From: an uncultured Sulfitobacter sp.
GTDB lineage: Bacteria; Pseudomonadota; Alphaproteobacteria; Rhodobacterales; Rhodobacteraceae
Direction of reading: 5' to 3'
DNA length: 64,000 nt
Assembly (NCBI GenBank): GCA_937928635.1
Contig: CALFWM010000011.1
Location: 142,142-206,141, forward strand
Positions within the stretch are counted from its first letter, which is position 1; each line of letters begins with the position of its first letter. A program made the position numbers and the translations under genes. Below the pieces are notes generated by a model. It had not been told where the DNA came from, ran no database searches, and worked only from the letters and a program-made list of their open reading frames with translations. Below, piece by piece: positions 18,887-28,588 of the stretch.

Positions 18887-18971
18887 ATTTTTTGATAACG
18901 ACCAAGAACGATTACGGAACATCCTCTGCGCTGTTAAGACTTCATTAGCCAATTTCGCGCATTTTTGTTTC

Positions 18972-20120
18972 ATGTTTACAGCAACGCCGAATCCTATTTC
19001 CCCCGATTACGATCAGCTTGACCTGATCGCCAGCCCGATCTTCGTGCTTGAGGTCGATGAGGAAGGTGTACCGCGGTACGTCGCCTTTAATGCCTGTGCA
19101 CGTGAAAAGTCTGGCAAGCCCCTGTCGCATTATTTGGGCCGATCCGCCCGCGAGGTTTATCCGCAAGCCTACGGACGCACGGCGTTTGCACGCCATTGCG
19201 AGGTCGCGCGCAGCGGCAAACAAATGGTCTATGAACTGGATCTACCCCTTGACGGCGTAATCCACAGCATCCGCACCACGCTTGTGCCCTATTGCGACCC
19301 GGAAACGGGGCAGCAACTGCTTTATGGCAGCTCAGAGGATATGTCAGCTGAACAGGCCACCCGCGAACGGCAGGTCAGCTTTGACACCCTTACGCAGGAA
19401 ATGGAACAATTTGTCGCCCTCGCCGCACATGATCTACGCTCCCCTATGCGCAATATGGCCCTGCTCGCCGATATGCTGAAAGAGGATTTTGTGGACCACG
19501 GTGATGGCAAGGTGGAGCTATTGGACATGATGCAACATGTGGCCAAAAAATCCATGGTGCTGATTTCGGATGTGCTCAGCCATGCCAGAACAACAGAGAT
19601 GACGGCGGCACGCACCAATTTTGACCTGAGCCATCTGTGCCGTGACATCTGCGATGTGTTGGACCCCCATGAGAAACACCAGTTCAGCTGCACCGCAGCA
19701 CAGGTCAGTACGGACCGAACCGCGATGCAGATCGCACTGCGCAATATCATTGACAACGCCATCAAGTTTGGCGGCAAAGTGCCGTTAAAGATCGACATCC
19801 GCGTTCAACGCGGTGCCGAAGATATGCTTGATGTGGTGATCAGCGATGACGGCGGCGGTTTTTCGGATGCTGCCATCAAGTTTTTGAGCGGAGGTGCCTT
19901 TAGGGCAAGCAGTGGCTATGGCCTTTTGGGCGTGCGCCGCATGGTAGAGGCCCGGGGCGGCGCCATTACTGCCAGCAATTCCTCAGAAAACACCGGGGCT
20001 GTCATTCGGTTTTGCCTGCCGGGCGAATGGCTGGGTACAGCCAAAGGTCTGGGCAACATGATAACCGAATGGTCAAAAGACGTGGAGGAAGAAGAACTGG
20101 TGTACCGTCGGCGCGCCTGA
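18972..20120 (+). CDS. Orphan PAS-domain sensor histidine kinase
   Basis: The product has about 382 residues. A PAS-like domain spans roughly residues 15-120 (SPIFVLEVDEEG, GRSAREVYPQAYG). The phospho-accepting histidine is at about residue 153 in AAHDLRSPMRN, the N box is NIIDNAIKFGG, and the G boxes are SDDGGGFSD and SGYGLLGVRRM. There is no membrane span, so it is a soluble sensor. There is no receiver domain and no response regulator next to it. The ATG at 18972 lies just after an A+T-rich stretch that could hold a promoter. Signal and partner are unknown. Confidence 0.85.
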   Translation: MFTATPNPISPDYDQLDLIASPIFVLEVDEEGVPRYVAFNACAREKSGKPLSHYLGRSAREVYPQAYGRTAFARHCEVARSGKQMVYELDLPLDGVIHSIRTTLVPYCDPETGQQLLYGSSEDMSAEQATRERQVSFDTLTQEMEQFVALAAHDLRSPMRNMALLADMLKEDFVDHGDGKVELLDMMQHVAKKSMVLISDVLSHARTTEMTAARTNFDLSHLCRDICDVLDPHEKHQFSCTAAQVSTDRTAMQIALRNIIDNAIKFGGKVPLKIDIRVQRGAEDMLDVVISDDGGGFSDAAIKFLSGGAFRASSGYGLLGVRRMVEARGGAITASNSSENTGAVIRFCLPGEWLGTAKGLGNMITEWSKDVEEEELVYRRRA

Positions 20121-20606
20121 CGCCCCTGCCGGATTATTACGTCCCGCCTTTAACGTGACACATCCCGTATCGCTGATGTCCCGAAAGCGCGAAGCGCGGC
20201 AGGGTATTGGTTATTCAATTTTTGGGCGGCGCGCTTTAAGCAAATACCGCGACCTGCAAAGAATGTAAGACGCAACGCATCGTCTATAGCGAAATGCAAA
20301 TAACTTGAAGCACACTGCATCTCCTAACCAGTTGAAACCTTTGATTTTAGGCAGGGTTAGGTGAGTCACGTTTTTGCATTTCTGCTTTCACCCCCCCCTG
20401 ATACCGACAAACGTCTCGTCTTTCTTCTCCCTCGACAGACCTGATCATTTTACCAGCCCGCCGCGACCACGCGTGCAGGCTCACAAAAAGTCAGCGCCTT
20501 CGCCTCCGTGGTGGGGTGACATGGCATCCGGATGTCCGTACACAGTCACTGTATTTTGACAGATTCGGAGCTGCCCTGTCTCGTGCCCAATGACCTGTCC
20601 AAACTC
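20121..20606. other. Long intergenic region before purF
   Basis: This stretch of nearly 490 bp separates the kinase gene from purF. I see no convincing gene on either strand; the short frames present lack ribosome sites and have unlikely composition. It contains A+T-rich patches (around 20210-20350) that could hold a purF promoter, and a C-run at 20391-20398. No riboswitch or tRNA fold was recognised by eye. Confidence 0.5.
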
Positions 20607-22091
20607 ATGCCCCCTGCACATCCCTTTGACACCTCCTATCTGCGCGACGCGGAGGATGAGGATAAGCTAAAGGAAGAATGCGGCATCTTTGGCGTGGTGG
20701 GGGTTGCGGATGCCTCCAACTTTGTGGCCCTGGGTTTGCACGCGCTGCAACATCGCGGGCAAGAGGCGGGCGGCATCGTCAGCTATGACCCCTCTGTGAG
20801 TTTTCAGTCGGCTCGACGTTTTGGCTATGTGCGCGACAATTTCACCTCCGAAACGGTGATGAAACATCTGCCCGGCGAACTTGCCATTGGCCATGTGCGC
20901 TACTCCACCGCTGGCTCCAAGGGGCAAACCGCAATCCGCGACGTGCAGCCGTTTTTTGGCGAATTTGCCATGGGCGGTGCTGCAATTGCACACAACGGCA
21001 ACATCACCAACGCCAACGCCCTGCGCCGCGAGCTGATTGAGCGCGGCTCAATTTTTCAGTCCTCCTCTGATAGCGAATGCATCATCCACCTGATGGCCCG
21101 TTCATTGCAGCGCAACATTCCCGAACGTATGGAAGACGCCCTGCGCCGGGTTGAGGGCGCATTTTCTGTCGTGGCCATGACCCGCACCAAACTGATCGGC
21201 GTGCGCGATCCCTTGGGCGTGCGCCCATTGGTCCTGGGCAAGGTCGGAGACGGCTGGGCGCTGAGCTCCGAAACCTGTGCGCTGGATATCATCGGGGCCG
21301 AGTTTGTGCGCGAAATCGAACCCGGCGAAATGGTCGTGATCACCGCAAAGGGCGTTGAGAGCCACTTCCCTTTCCGCCCGGCACCGTCGAAATTCTGCAT
21401 CTTTGAACATGTCTATTTCTCACGTCCCGACAGCATTCTGGGTGGGCGTTCTGTTTATGAAACGCGCGAGGCGATTGGCCGTGAGCTGGCCAAGGAAAAC
21501 CCGGTTGAGGCTGATCTGGTCTGCCCCGTGCCCGACAGCGGCACGCCCGCGGCGATCGGATATAGTCTTGAATCGGGCATTCCCTACGCGATGGGCATCA
21601 TCCGCAACCAATACATGGGACGCACCTTTATTGAGCCAACTGAGCAGATCCGCAACATGGGCGTGCGCCTCAAACTCAATGTGAACCGGGCATTGATCAA
21701 AGGCAAACGGGTCATTCTGGTGGACGACAGCGTGGTGCGCGGCACCACCAGCCGCAAAATCAAGGAGATGATCCTGGACGCGGGCGCGGCCGAGGTGCAT
21801 TTTCGCATCGCTTCTCCCCCCACCGCCTGGCCCTGCTTTTATGGCGTAGATACGCCCCAGCGAGAAAAACTGTTGGCCGCCACCATGTCCGAAGACGAAA
21901 TGCGCGACCATTTGCAGGTGGACAGCCTGAAATTCATCACGCTCGATGGGCTCTATCGCGCCGTGGGAGAAGCCAAGGGCCGGGACAGCAAATGCCCCCA
22001 GTATTGCGATGCCTGTTTCTCGGGAGAATATCCGGTCACACCTGCGGATCAGGTCGAAGACGGATTTGAGATGAAACCCGCCGCCGAATAA
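20607..22091 (+). CDS. purF: Amidophosphoribosyltransferase
   Basis: The product of about 494 residues catalyses the first step of purine synthesis, PRPP plus glutamine to phosphoribosylamine. The catalytic cysteine is C25 in KEECGIFGV, so a short propeptide would be removed. The glutaminase region has GHVRYSTAGS and HNGNITNA. The PRPP-binding motif VILVDDSVVRGTTS is near residue 370. The ATG at 20607 is chosen because homologues have only a short leader; GTG at 20583 and the longer frame from 20532 are alternatives. Confidence 0.94.
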   Translation: MPPAHPFDTSYLRDAEDEDKLKEECGIFGVVGVADASNFVALGLHALQHRGQEAGGIVSYDPSVSFQSARRFGYVRDNFTSETVMKHLPGELAIGHVRYSTAGSKGQTAIRDVQPFFGEFAMGGAAIAHNGNITNANALRRELIERGSIFQSSSDSECIIHLMARSLQRNIPERMEDALRRVEGAFSVVAMTRTKLIGVRDPLGVRPLVLGKVGDGWALSSETCALDIIGAEFVREIEPGEMVVITAKGVESHFPFRPAPSKFCIFEHVYFSRPDSILGGRSVYETREAIGRELAKENPVEADLVCPVPDSGTPAAIGYSLESGIPYAMGIIRNQYMGRTFIEPTEQIRNMGVRLKLNVNRALIKGKRVILVDDSVVRGTTSRKIKEMILDAGAAEVHFRIASPPTAWPCFYGVDTPQREKLLAATMSEDEMRDHLQVDSLKFITLDGLYRAVGEAKGRDSKCPQYCDACFSGEYPVTPADQVEDGFEMKPAAE

Positions 22092-22134
22092 CCTGCTGCC
22101 GGTTTCTGTCAGCATTCTGTGCTAACACGTGTTC

Positions 22135-22551
22135 ATGGAAAACGCACCCGCCCCCCTCACCGCTTATGTCGCCACATGGTCTGTCACCGCACAAGATCGC
22201 TTGTGGGCCTGCCGCACCCTGTTTCACACCATCGCCGCAGAAGCCGACACCGGACCGCTTGATGAGACACTCAAATGGGGGCAACCCTCCTGGCGGCCTC
22301 AAAAGCCGCGCACCGGGGCGACCTTGCGCATGGATTGGGCCGCCAAAACACCCAACCGGCTGTCGTTCTATGTGGATTGCAAGACCGATCTGGCCGCCCG
22401 GATGCGCGATATTTACCCCGACCTTCCCGTGAATGACGGCCAGCGGCATCTGGGCATCGACCTCGCGCAACCGTTGCCCGAACAGGCGCTTAGCCATCTG
22501 GCCGAAATGACCTTTACCTATCATCGTGCAAAACGGCAGGGCACGGGTTAG
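22135..22551 (+). CDS. DUF1801-family protein
   Basis: This soluble protein of about 138 residues has DETLKWGQPSWRP near residue 43, the core pattern of the DUF1801/YdhG fold (a small SRPBCC-unrelated alpha/beta domain of unknown role). No catalytic residues are known. It follows purF by 43 bp on the same strand and precedes an SDR gene. ATG at 22135 is preferred over GTG at 22129. Assignment to the family is by pattern only. Confidence 0.65.
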   Translation: MENAPAPLTAYVATWSVTAQDRLWACRTLFHTIAAEADTGPLDETLKWGQPSWRPQKPRTGATLRMDWAAKTPNRLSFYVDCKTDLAARMRDIYPDLPVNDGQRHLGIDLAQPLPEQALSHLAEMTFTYHRAKRQGTG

Positions 22552-22596
22552 CCCCGCCCCTTGACGCCGCAGGCCCAGAGGTGCAAAGCCCGCTGC

Positions 22597-23232
22597 ATGA
22601 CAAAACTCGCATTGATCACCGGCGCATCGCGCGGCCTTGGCGCGGCCCTGGCCGAGGCGCTTGCCCCGACCCATCACATCATCGCCTTGGGCCGCACCAC
22701 CGGCGCGCTGGAAGAACTGGATGACCGGATCAAAGCCAAGGGCGGAGCCACCACGCTGGCACCCATGGACATCTGCACACCAGAGGCAATGGCCACGTTG
22801 TGCCGGGGCATCCACGACCGCTGGGGCCAGTTGGATCTTTGGGCGCATACGGCGATTCACGCCGCGCCTTTGACGCCAGCGGAGCATGTCGATGCAAAAG
22901 ACCTATCAAAATCAGTTGCTTGCAACATTACCGCCACGGCTACCCTGATCACCTATATCGCCCCTTTGCTGGGGGAAACCGGGACAGCACTGTTTTTTGA
23001 CGACCCCCATGCGGGCGAAAAATTCTTTTGCAGTTACGGTGCCACCAAAGCCGCGCAAATCGCATTGGCGCGCAGTTGGCAGGCAGAGACGCGCAAAACC
23101 GGGCCGTCCGTTCACATCCTGACGCCCAACCCGATGCCCACGGCCACACGCGCACGTTTCTTTCCGGGTGAAGACCGCGCGCCCCTTGCGGACATCCACA
23201 GCGAAGCGGCTGCGGTTTTGGCGCAACTCTAG
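22597..23232 (+). CDS. Short-chain dehydrogenase/reductase
   Basis: The 211-residue protein begins MTKLALITGASRGLGAAL, the dinucleotide-binding TGxxxGxG motif. The catalytic YxxxK is present in CSYGATKAAQ near residue 150. It is shorter than typical SDRs (about 250), mainly at the substrate end, where the catalytic NAG motif is replaced by a sequence around AHTAIHAAP. Substrate unknown. The purF-SDR order is seen in related genomes as far as I recall. A TTGACG hexamer lies 36 bp before the start. Confidence 0.8.
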   Translation: MTKLALITGASRGLGAALAEALAPTHHIIALGRTTGALEELDDRIKAKGGATTLAPMDICTPEAMATLCRGIHDRWGQLDLWAHTAIHAAPLTPAEHVDAKDLSKSVACNITATATLITYIAPLLGETGTALFFDDPHAGEKFFCSYGATKAAQIALARSWQAETRKTGPSVHILTPNPMPTATRARFFPGEDRAPLADIHSEAAAVLAQL

Positions 23233-23240
23233 TCCGCCGC

Positions 23241-23257
23241 GCACGGGCAAACCGTGC
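23241..23257. other. Small hairpin before surE
   Basis: A 6-bp stem (GCACGG and CCGTGC) with a 5-nt GCAAA loop lies just after the SDR stop. It may end SDR transcription, but it lacks a T-run. Confidence 0.3.
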
Positions 23258-23313
23258 AGCGCGCTTGCCGCCCGCCATGGCCTCCCCTATCAAGATCGCA
23301 AAAAGGGCGGCTT

Positions 23314-24099
23314 ATGCGTATTCTGATCACCAACGACGACGGCATCAACGCACCCGGTTTGGTTGTTCTGCGCGCGATTGCGGAAACACTTGCAGGCTCG
23401 GAGGGTGAAGTCTGGACCGTTGCGCCTGCGTTTGAACAATCCGGCGTGGGCCATTGCATCAGCTACACCCATCCATTCATGGTCAGCGATTTTGGGGCAC
23501 GCAGTTTTGCCGCCGAAGGGTCCCCCGCCGATTGCGTGCTGACCGCCCTGCACGACGTGATGAAAGACGCCCCGCCCGATCTGGTGCTGTCGGGGGTGAA
23601 CAGGGGTAACAATTCGGCAGAAAACACGCTATATTCCGGCACCATCGGGGCCGCTATGGAGGCCGCGTTGCAAGGTTTGCACGCAATTGCGCTGTCGCAA
23701 TATTACGGCCCCGCCAACCGTGATCTGGACAATCCGTTTGAGGCTGCCGCCCAGCACGGTGTTGAGGTGGTGCGCCGCATTCTGGCCCATAGCCCGCCGG
23801 AAACAAACGCGTATCGCCTGTTTTACAACGTAAATTTTCCTCCCGTTGCCGCCAAGGATGTCAAAGGTATTCGTTTGGCGCCGCAAGGGTTTCGTCAGGG
23901 GCGCGGCTTTCATGTTGAGCCACACAATGCCCCCTCGGGGCGCCGCTTTATGTGGATTGCGGGGGGTGATCAACAGCGCCCTACGGCCCCCGGCTCTGAT
24001 GCAGATGTAAACCTTGCAGGCAGCATTTCGGTCACACCGATGCGCGCGGATTTGACCGATCACGCCGCATTAAAAAGCCTGTCAGGCATCAACGCATGA
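23314..24099 (+). CDS. surE: 5'-nucleotidase SurE
   Basis: The 261-residue enzyme removes phosphate from nucleoside 5'-monophosphates. [15 protein letters not shown] carries the metal-binding DD pair and [19 protein letters not shown] is the active-site loop. In this lineage surE, pcm and an M23-like lipoprotein gene lie together and are tied to stationary-phase survival in other bacteria. The stop overlaps the pcm start as ATGA. A frame extension upstream to 23254 lacks family similarity. Confidence 0.94.
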   Translation: MRILITNDDGINAPGLVVLRAIAETLAGSEGEVWTVAPAFEQSGVGHCISYTHPFMVSDFGARSFAAEGSPADCVLTALHDVMKDAPPDLVLSGVNRGNNSAENTLYSGTIGAAMEAALQGLHAIALSQYYGPANRDLDNPFEAAAQHGVEVVRRILAHSPPETNAYRLFYNVNFPPVAAKDVKGIRLAPQGFRQGRGFHVEPHNAPSGRRFMWIAGGDQQRPTAPGSDADVNLAGSISVTPMRADLTDHAALKSLSGINA

Positions 24100-24752
24100 A
24101 CGCCGCGCGGCTTACAGATGCAGAAACCAAGATGCAGTTTCTCTATGCGCTGCGCTCCAAAGGCGTGACCGAAGCGCGCGTGCTGAACGCGATGGAGGTG
24201 ATTGACCGCGGGCCCTTTATCACCGGCCTGTTTGCCGAGCGCGCCTATGAGGACATGCCCCTGCCCATCGCCTGTGGCCAGACGATCAGCCAGCCGTCAG
24301 TGGTGGGGCTGATGACGCAAGCCTTAGAAGTCTCCCCCCGCGACAAGGTGCTCGAAATCGGCACCGGATCGGGCTATCAGGCCGCGATCCTCAGCAAACT
24401 GGCACGCCGGGTCTATACCATCGACCGCCACCGCCGTCTGGTGCGCGAGGCCCGCACCATTTTTGAAAAGCTCGATTTGGGCAACATCACCGCAATCACC
24501 GCTGATGGCTCTCACGGGCTGAGCGAACAGGCACCCTTTGACCGCATCATTGTGACCGCCGCCGCCGAAGACCCGCCCGGCCCCTTGCTGGCCCAACTCA
24601 AAGAGGGGGGCATCATGGTGCTGCCCGTGGGCCAATCAGACGCGGTGCAGCACCTGATCCGGGTGCGGAAAACCGCCGATGGGCCGCAATACGACGAATT
24701 GCGCGCCGTCCGCTTTGTACCTTTGCTAGAAGGCTTGGGAAAAGACACATAA
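24096..24752 (+). CDS. pcm: Protein-L-isoaspartate O-methyltransferase
   Basis: The 218-residue enzyme methylates isoaspartyl residues to start their repair. [18 protein letters not shown] is the substrate-binding pattern and [18 protein letters not shown] the SAM-binding loop near residue 83. Length and motifs are standard. The start overlaps surE by 4 bp, so the two are probably co-translated. Confidence 0.94.
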   Translation: MNAARLTDAETKMQFLYALRSKGVTEARVLNAMEVIDRGPFITGLFAERAYEDMPLPIACGQTISQPSVVGLMTQALEVSPRDKVLEIGTGSGYQAAILSKLARRVYTIDRHRRLVREARTIFEKLDLGNITAITADGSHGLSEQAPFDRIIVTAAAEDPPGPLLAQLKEGGIMVLPVGQSDAVQHLIRVRKTADGPQYDELRAVRFVPLLEGLGKDT

Positions 24753-24812
24753 TAGGTTAATATGCCGCAAAACCCCCGGCCAACAGGGGGTGGCAGTGAT
24801 GAGGACACGCAG

Positions 24813-26018
24813 ATGCACAACATGGTTTTGGGCCGCAAATTGCGGTTGATGGCGCTAGCAAGCGGCAGCGCATTGGTTTTGGCCGCCTGCGAAGGTCAAC
24901 CGCTCGACTTTGATTTACGCGGGATAAATGGCGGGTTCAGCACGGCCAAAGCTGCCACTGCACCTGTCGCGGCACGCCCCAAACCCGACAATCGCGGAGT
25001 GATTTCCTACCCCAACTATCAGGTGGCCGTGGCCCAACGGGGGGACACGCTTGAAGATGTCGCCGCGCGCGTGGGCATCGCTGCCGCAAGCCTGGCCAGC
25101 TACAACGGCATCGCCCCAAACGTGCCTTTGCGCAAAGGCGAGATCATCGCATTGCCCAACCGCGTGGCCGAACCCTCGCCCGCAACCGGCGCTGCGACAA
25201 CCGGACCAATCAAACCGGTGGATATTTCATCGCTTGCCGGCAACGCCATCGACAACGCCGCGGCGACCCCCGGCGTTCAGACAACTGCCTTGCCCCGCAA
25301 TACACCCGCCGCCCAGACCGGCAAAGAGCCGGTGCGCCACCGGGTGGAACGGGGTGAAACCGCCTTTACCGTCGCGCGTCTTTACGGCGTGCCGGTCAAG
25401 GCGCTGGCAGAATGGAATGGCCTGGGCCCGGATTTCAAAATCCGGGAGGGTCAATTCCTGTTGATCCCCGTGGCACAGCAAAGCCCGCCAAAGCGCAAGG
25501 CAGAAGCAAACCCCCTGCCCGGTGTCGGCAGCCCGACGCCGGAGCCGCCCTCCTCCTCAAAACCACTGCCAAAGGATGACACCTCTGCGGTGCCTGCCCC
25601 CGCAACAGATACCGCAAAACCCAGCAAACCGGTGGCGGATGTTGGCAAAACCACCAAGGCCACAAAGGCCACCAAAATGGCGGCCCCCGTAAACGGCAGC
25701 ATCATCCGCGCCTATGCCAAGGGCAAAAACGAGGGCATCAACATCAAAGGTGCACCCGGCGGGGCGGTCAGTGCCGCTGATGCGGGCACGGTTGCCGCCA
25801 TCACCAAAAGTGCCGAAGGCGTTCCCATCGTTGTGGTGCGCCACGGCGGCAATCTGTTGACAGTCTATGCCAACGTGACAGACGTTTCGGTGTCAAAAGG
25901 CGACAGCGTCAAACGGGGCCAGTCGATTGCAAAGCTCCGCGATGGCAAAGACTCTTACGTGCATTTTGAGGTGCGCAAAGGTTTTGACAGCGTCGATCCT
26001 GCACCTTTTATCAACTAG
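24813..26018 (+). CDS. NlpD-like lipoprotein with two LysM repeats and a degenerate LytM/M23 domain
   Basis: This product of about 401 residues has a lipoprotein signal with lipobox LVLAAC. Two LysM repeats (around residues 70-120 and 170-225) bind peptidoglycan. A proline/lysine-rich linker leads to a C-terminal M23 fold. The zinc ligands are changed: the usual HxGxD reads NEGINI, YAH reads YAN, and HxHFE reads YVHFE. It should therefore be inactive as a peptidase and may instead activate amidases, like EnvC/NlpD. GAGGA lies 7 bp before the ATG at 24813. It follows surE-pcm and is convergent with the tat operon. Confidence 0.85.
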   Translation: MHNMVLGRKLRLMALASGSALVLAACEGQPLDFDLRGINGGFSTAKAATAPVAARPKPDNRGVISYPNYQVAVAQRGDTLEDVAARVGIAAASLASYNGIAPNVPLRKGEIIALPNRVAEPSPATGAATTGPIKPVDISSLAGNAIDNAAATPGVQTTALPRNTPAAQTGKEPVRHRVERGETAFTVARLYGVPVKALAEWNGLGPDFKIREGQFLLIPVAQQSPPKRKAEANPLPGVGSPTPEPPSSSKPLPKDDTSAVPAPATDTAKPSKPVADVGKTTKATKATKMAAPVNGSIIRAYAKGKNEGINIKGAPGGAVSAADAGTVAAITKSAEGVPIVVVRHGGNLLTVYANVTDVSVSKGDSVKRGQSIAKLRDGKDSYVHFEVRKGFDSVDPAPFIN

Positions 26019-26082
26019 GGTATGGGTCACCCAGTCTCGCCACCAGGCCGTTGTTTTCAAATGAAATTCGCGCTCGAGGCGG

Positions 26083-26922
26083 CTACAGACTCACGCCTTT
26101 GCGCCCGGCCAGATCTACAAAGTATTGCCAGGCCACACGGCCTGAGCGGGAGCCGCGCGTGGCTTGCCATTCAATGGCTTCCGCGCGCAGGGTTTCCTCA
26201 TCCATCGCAACGCCGTGGGCGTCACAATAGCCACGGATCATTGCCAGATATTGATCCTGATCACAGGCGTGAAAACCCAGCCAAAGGCCAAAGCGATCCG
26301 ACAGGGAGACTTTTTCCTCCACCGCTTCGGCAGGGTTGATCGCAGAGCCGCGTTCATTTTCCATCATGTCACGTGGCATCAGGTGGCGTCGGTTGGACGT
26401 GGCATAAAGCACAACATTGTCCGGGCGCCCTTCAATCCCGCCATCCAAAACCGCCTTGAGCGATTTGTAATGGGCATCGTCATGACCAAAACTCAGATCA
26501 TCGCAAAACAGGATAAACCGTTGCGGCGCACCGCGCAGCAGGTTCAGCAATCGCCCTACGGAGGGCAGGTCTTCACGTTGCAACTCAACGATGCGCAACT
26601 GGTCAAAATCAGCGTGAACAGAACCATGTATTGCTTTGACAAGGCTTGATTTTCCCATACCCCGCGCGCCCCATAGCAACGCGTTGTTTGCGGGCAAACC
26701 AGCCGCAAACTGGCGGGTGTTATCCAACAGGGTGTCCCGTGACCGGTCAATCCCAATCAACAGGTGCAAAGCCTCGCGCGCCACCTGCGCGATGGGTTCC
26801 AGCCGATCCGGCTCCGTGTGCCAGACAAAGGCCGAAGCCGTATCCAGATCAGGTGCGGCCAGCGGTGCCGGAGCCAATCGTTCCAGCGCCGCCGCGATGC
26901 GCTCCAAGGTAGCGTCGTTCAC
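26083..26922 (-). CDS. DUF815-family AAA+ ATPase
   Basis: The 279-residue ATP-binding protein has Walker A GARGMGKSS near residue 90, Walker B ILFCDDLSF near residue 137 and the sensor-1 region YATSNRRHL. DUF815 proteins are widespread and poorly characterised. The start overlaps the tatC stop by 4 bp, so the gene is the last member of the tatA-tatB-tatC unit. Whether it assists export is not known. Confidence 0.85.
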   Translation of the reverse strand: MNDATLERIAAALERLAPAPLAAPDLDTASAFVWHTEPDRLEPIAQVAREALHLLIGIDRSRDTLLDNTRQFAAGLPANNALLWGARGMGKSSLVKAIHGSVHADFDQLRIVELQREDLPSVGRLLNLLRGAPQRFILFCDDLSFGHDDAHYKSLKAVLDGGIEGRPDNVVLYATSNRRHLMPRDMMENERGSAINPAEAVEEKVSLSDRFGLWLGFHACDQDQYLAMIRGYCDAHGVAMDEETLRAEAIEWQATRGSRSGRVAWQYFVDLAGRKGVSL

Positions 26923-27833
26923 TTGAGATCCTCAACGTCGTCATCGACAAAACCCTCGTCTTCGTCGTCAAAATATCCCTCTTCGCGCAACCGCGCGTCG
27001 CGCTTTTTCTCGACCCGGCGCACCAGATGGATGGAAATTTCGTACAACCCATAGACCACCACAAAGAGGATCAGCTGGGTGATCACATCCGGTGGTGTGA
27101 CCAGTGCCGCCAGCACCAGAATGGCAACCATCGCGTATTTGCGCACATTGCCCAGCCCCTCGGAACTGACCAATCCGGCCTTGCCCATCAGCGTCAACAG
27201 CACCGGCAGTTGAAAGCACAGCCCAAAGGCCATGATAAATTTCAACGTGATATCAAGGCTTTCATTGACCTTACCGTTAAACACGATTGTCGGCTGGTCG
27301 TTGTTCACAACGGTCTCCCCCTCGCCCAGAAGGATGCTTGGCAAAAAGGATGCCGCGTCTGCAAACCCCAGCAGAAAGGTCATCGCCAGCGGCGTCACAA
27401 CAAACTGTGCAAAGCTCGCACCGAGAAAAAACATCACCGGCGAGGCGATCAGAAACGGCAGAAAGGCGTTCTTTTCATTGCGGTAGAGGCCCGGTGCCAC
27501 AAAGCGCCACATCTGAAACCCGATGATCGGAAAGGCCAGCGCAAAGCCGCCAACCATCGACACCCGGAACACCGTAAAAAGGTATTCCTGCGGGCTGGTG
27601 AACTGCAACGCCGGGTTTTCATCACCCATGTTGCGCAGTGTGTTCACCACCGGTTCCAACAGGAAATTCATCAGATGCTCAGCGATGAATTGCCCCTGAA
27701 TGGGGATGAAAAAGAACGATATCGTCACCAACAGCGCCAGAACGGAGCGGATCAACCGCGTGCGCAGCTCTGCCAGATGCTCAATCAGCGGGGCCGCGCT
27801 GTCGTCGATGGTATTGGTGTCATCCGCGCTCAT
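26919..27833 (-). CDS. tatC: Twin-arginine translocase subunit TatC
   Basis: This 304-residue membrane protein has six spans and recognises twin-arginine signal peptides. The N-terminal [15 protein letters not shown] is the conserved signal-binding helix, and [21 protein letters not shown] is split in the family pattern around residue 105 (key FPI, FVAPGLY). A stretch of about 30 residues around [16 protein letters not shown] forms an enlarged periplasmic loop. The C-terminal tail is acidic (DDEDEG). ATGA overlaps join it to tatB and to the DUF815 gene. Confidence 0.95.
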   Translation of the reverse strand: MSADDTNTIDDSAAPLIEHLAELRTRLIRSVLALLVTISFFFIPIQGQFIAEHLMNFLLEPVVNTLRNMGDENPALQFTSPQEYLFTVFRVSMVGGFALAFPIIGFQMWRFVAPGLYRNEKNAFLPFLIASPVMFFLGASFAQFVVTPLAMTFLLGFADAASFLPSILLGEGETVVNNDQPTIVFNGKVNESLDITLKFIMAFGLCFQLPVLLTLMGKAGLVSSEGLGNVRKYAMVAILVLAALVTPPDVITQLILFVVVYGLYEISIHLVRRVEKKRDARLREEGYFDDEDEGFVDDDVEDLK

Positions 27834-28369
27834 GAGGAACTCTTTTTGGCAGGTTTTTTGGCGGCTGGTTTTTTGGCCGCAGGTTTCTTGGCTGCCGTCT
27901 TTTTGGCCGGGGCCTTTTTGGCGGCGAGCGGCGGTGTGAGTTCAGCCTCAAGCGCATCTGCGCGCGCCAGATCCTCTGCCGCCTCACGCTGTTTGCGTTC
28001 AGCTGCGGCGCGGGCCGTTGCGGCCTGGATTTTCTTGACGTCTTCCGCGCGCTTTGCGGCCAGTTTTCCGGTCTCGCTGTCCGGGTCTAGATCAGTCAGC
28101 GATTTGGCCGTGGATTTCACCTCGTCCATCGCTGTGCCCAAGGGGTTGGTCGCCGCCTTCAGGGTTTTGTTGATGCCGGAGGTTGCCTCGCGCACGCCAC
28201 TTTCGTCCGCGGCATCATTCATTGCAGTGGAAAATTCGCGCGCCATGCCTTTGGCCTTGCCCACAAATTGCCCGACACGTCGGAACATCACCGGCAGGTC
28301 CTTGGGGCCAACCACAATCAGCGCCACGATGCCAATGATCAGCAGTTCAGCCCAGCCCAGATCAAACAT
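27830..28369 (-). CDS. tatB: Twin-arginine translocase subunit TatB with Lys/Ala repeat tail
   Basis: The 179-residue protein has the TatB N-terminal helix [20 protein letters not shown], then GPKDLP and an amphipathic helix. TatB passes substrates from TatC to TatA. The last 30 residues are a repeat rich in AAKKP units, giving a strongly basic cytoplasmic tail that E. coli TatB lacks. The tail could be length-variable because the DNA beneath it is repetitive. It starts 3 bp after tatA. Confidence 0.93.
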   Translation of the reverse strand: MFDLGWAELLIIGIVALIVVGPKDLPVMFRRVGQFVGKAKGMAREFSTAMNDAADESGVREATSGINKTLKAATNPLGTAMDEVKSTAKSLTDLDPDSETGKLAAKRAEDVKKIQAATARAAAERKQREAAEDLARADALEAELTPPLAAKKAPAKKTAAKKPAAKKPAAKKPAKKSSS

Positions 28370-28372
28370 GGA

Positions 28373-28588
28373 TCAGACCTTGTCTTTTTTGTCCGAGGCC
28401 ACTTCGCCGTCGATCACGTCACTCTCTTCGGCCAGTTCTTTTTCGCCTTCGTTGATGCCTTTCTTAAAGCTGGTGATGCCTTTGCCCACTTCGCCCATCA
28501 GCGAGGAAATCTTGCCGCGTCCAAACAGCACCAAAACCACAACCGCAATCAGCAGCAGGCCCGGCAGGCCAATGTTCCCAAGTCCCAT
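28373..28588 (-). CDS. tatA: Twin-arginine translocase subunit TatA
   Basis: This 71-residue pore-forming subunit has one membrane helix (GLLLIAVVVLVLFG), the FGRGKISSLMGEVGKG hinge and amphipathic helix, and an acidic tail. A GGAGAG ribosome site lies just upstream of the ATG at 28588, which rules out the longer open frame. It is the first gene of tatA-tatB-tatC-DUF815 and is divergent from the WYL regulator. Confidence 0.94.
   Translation of the reverse strand: MGLGNIGLPGLLLIAVVVLVLFGRGKISSLMGEVGKGITSFKKGINEGEKELAEESDVIDGEVASDKKDKV

Noticed and set aside
20121..20606. Possible purine riboswitch before purF
   Set aside because: No conserved purine-riboswitch core or paired three-way junction could be recognised by eye.
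27830..27960. Lys/Ala repeat region read as a histone-H1-like gene
   Set aside because: It is in frame with a canonical TatB N-terminus and is simply its C-terminal tail.
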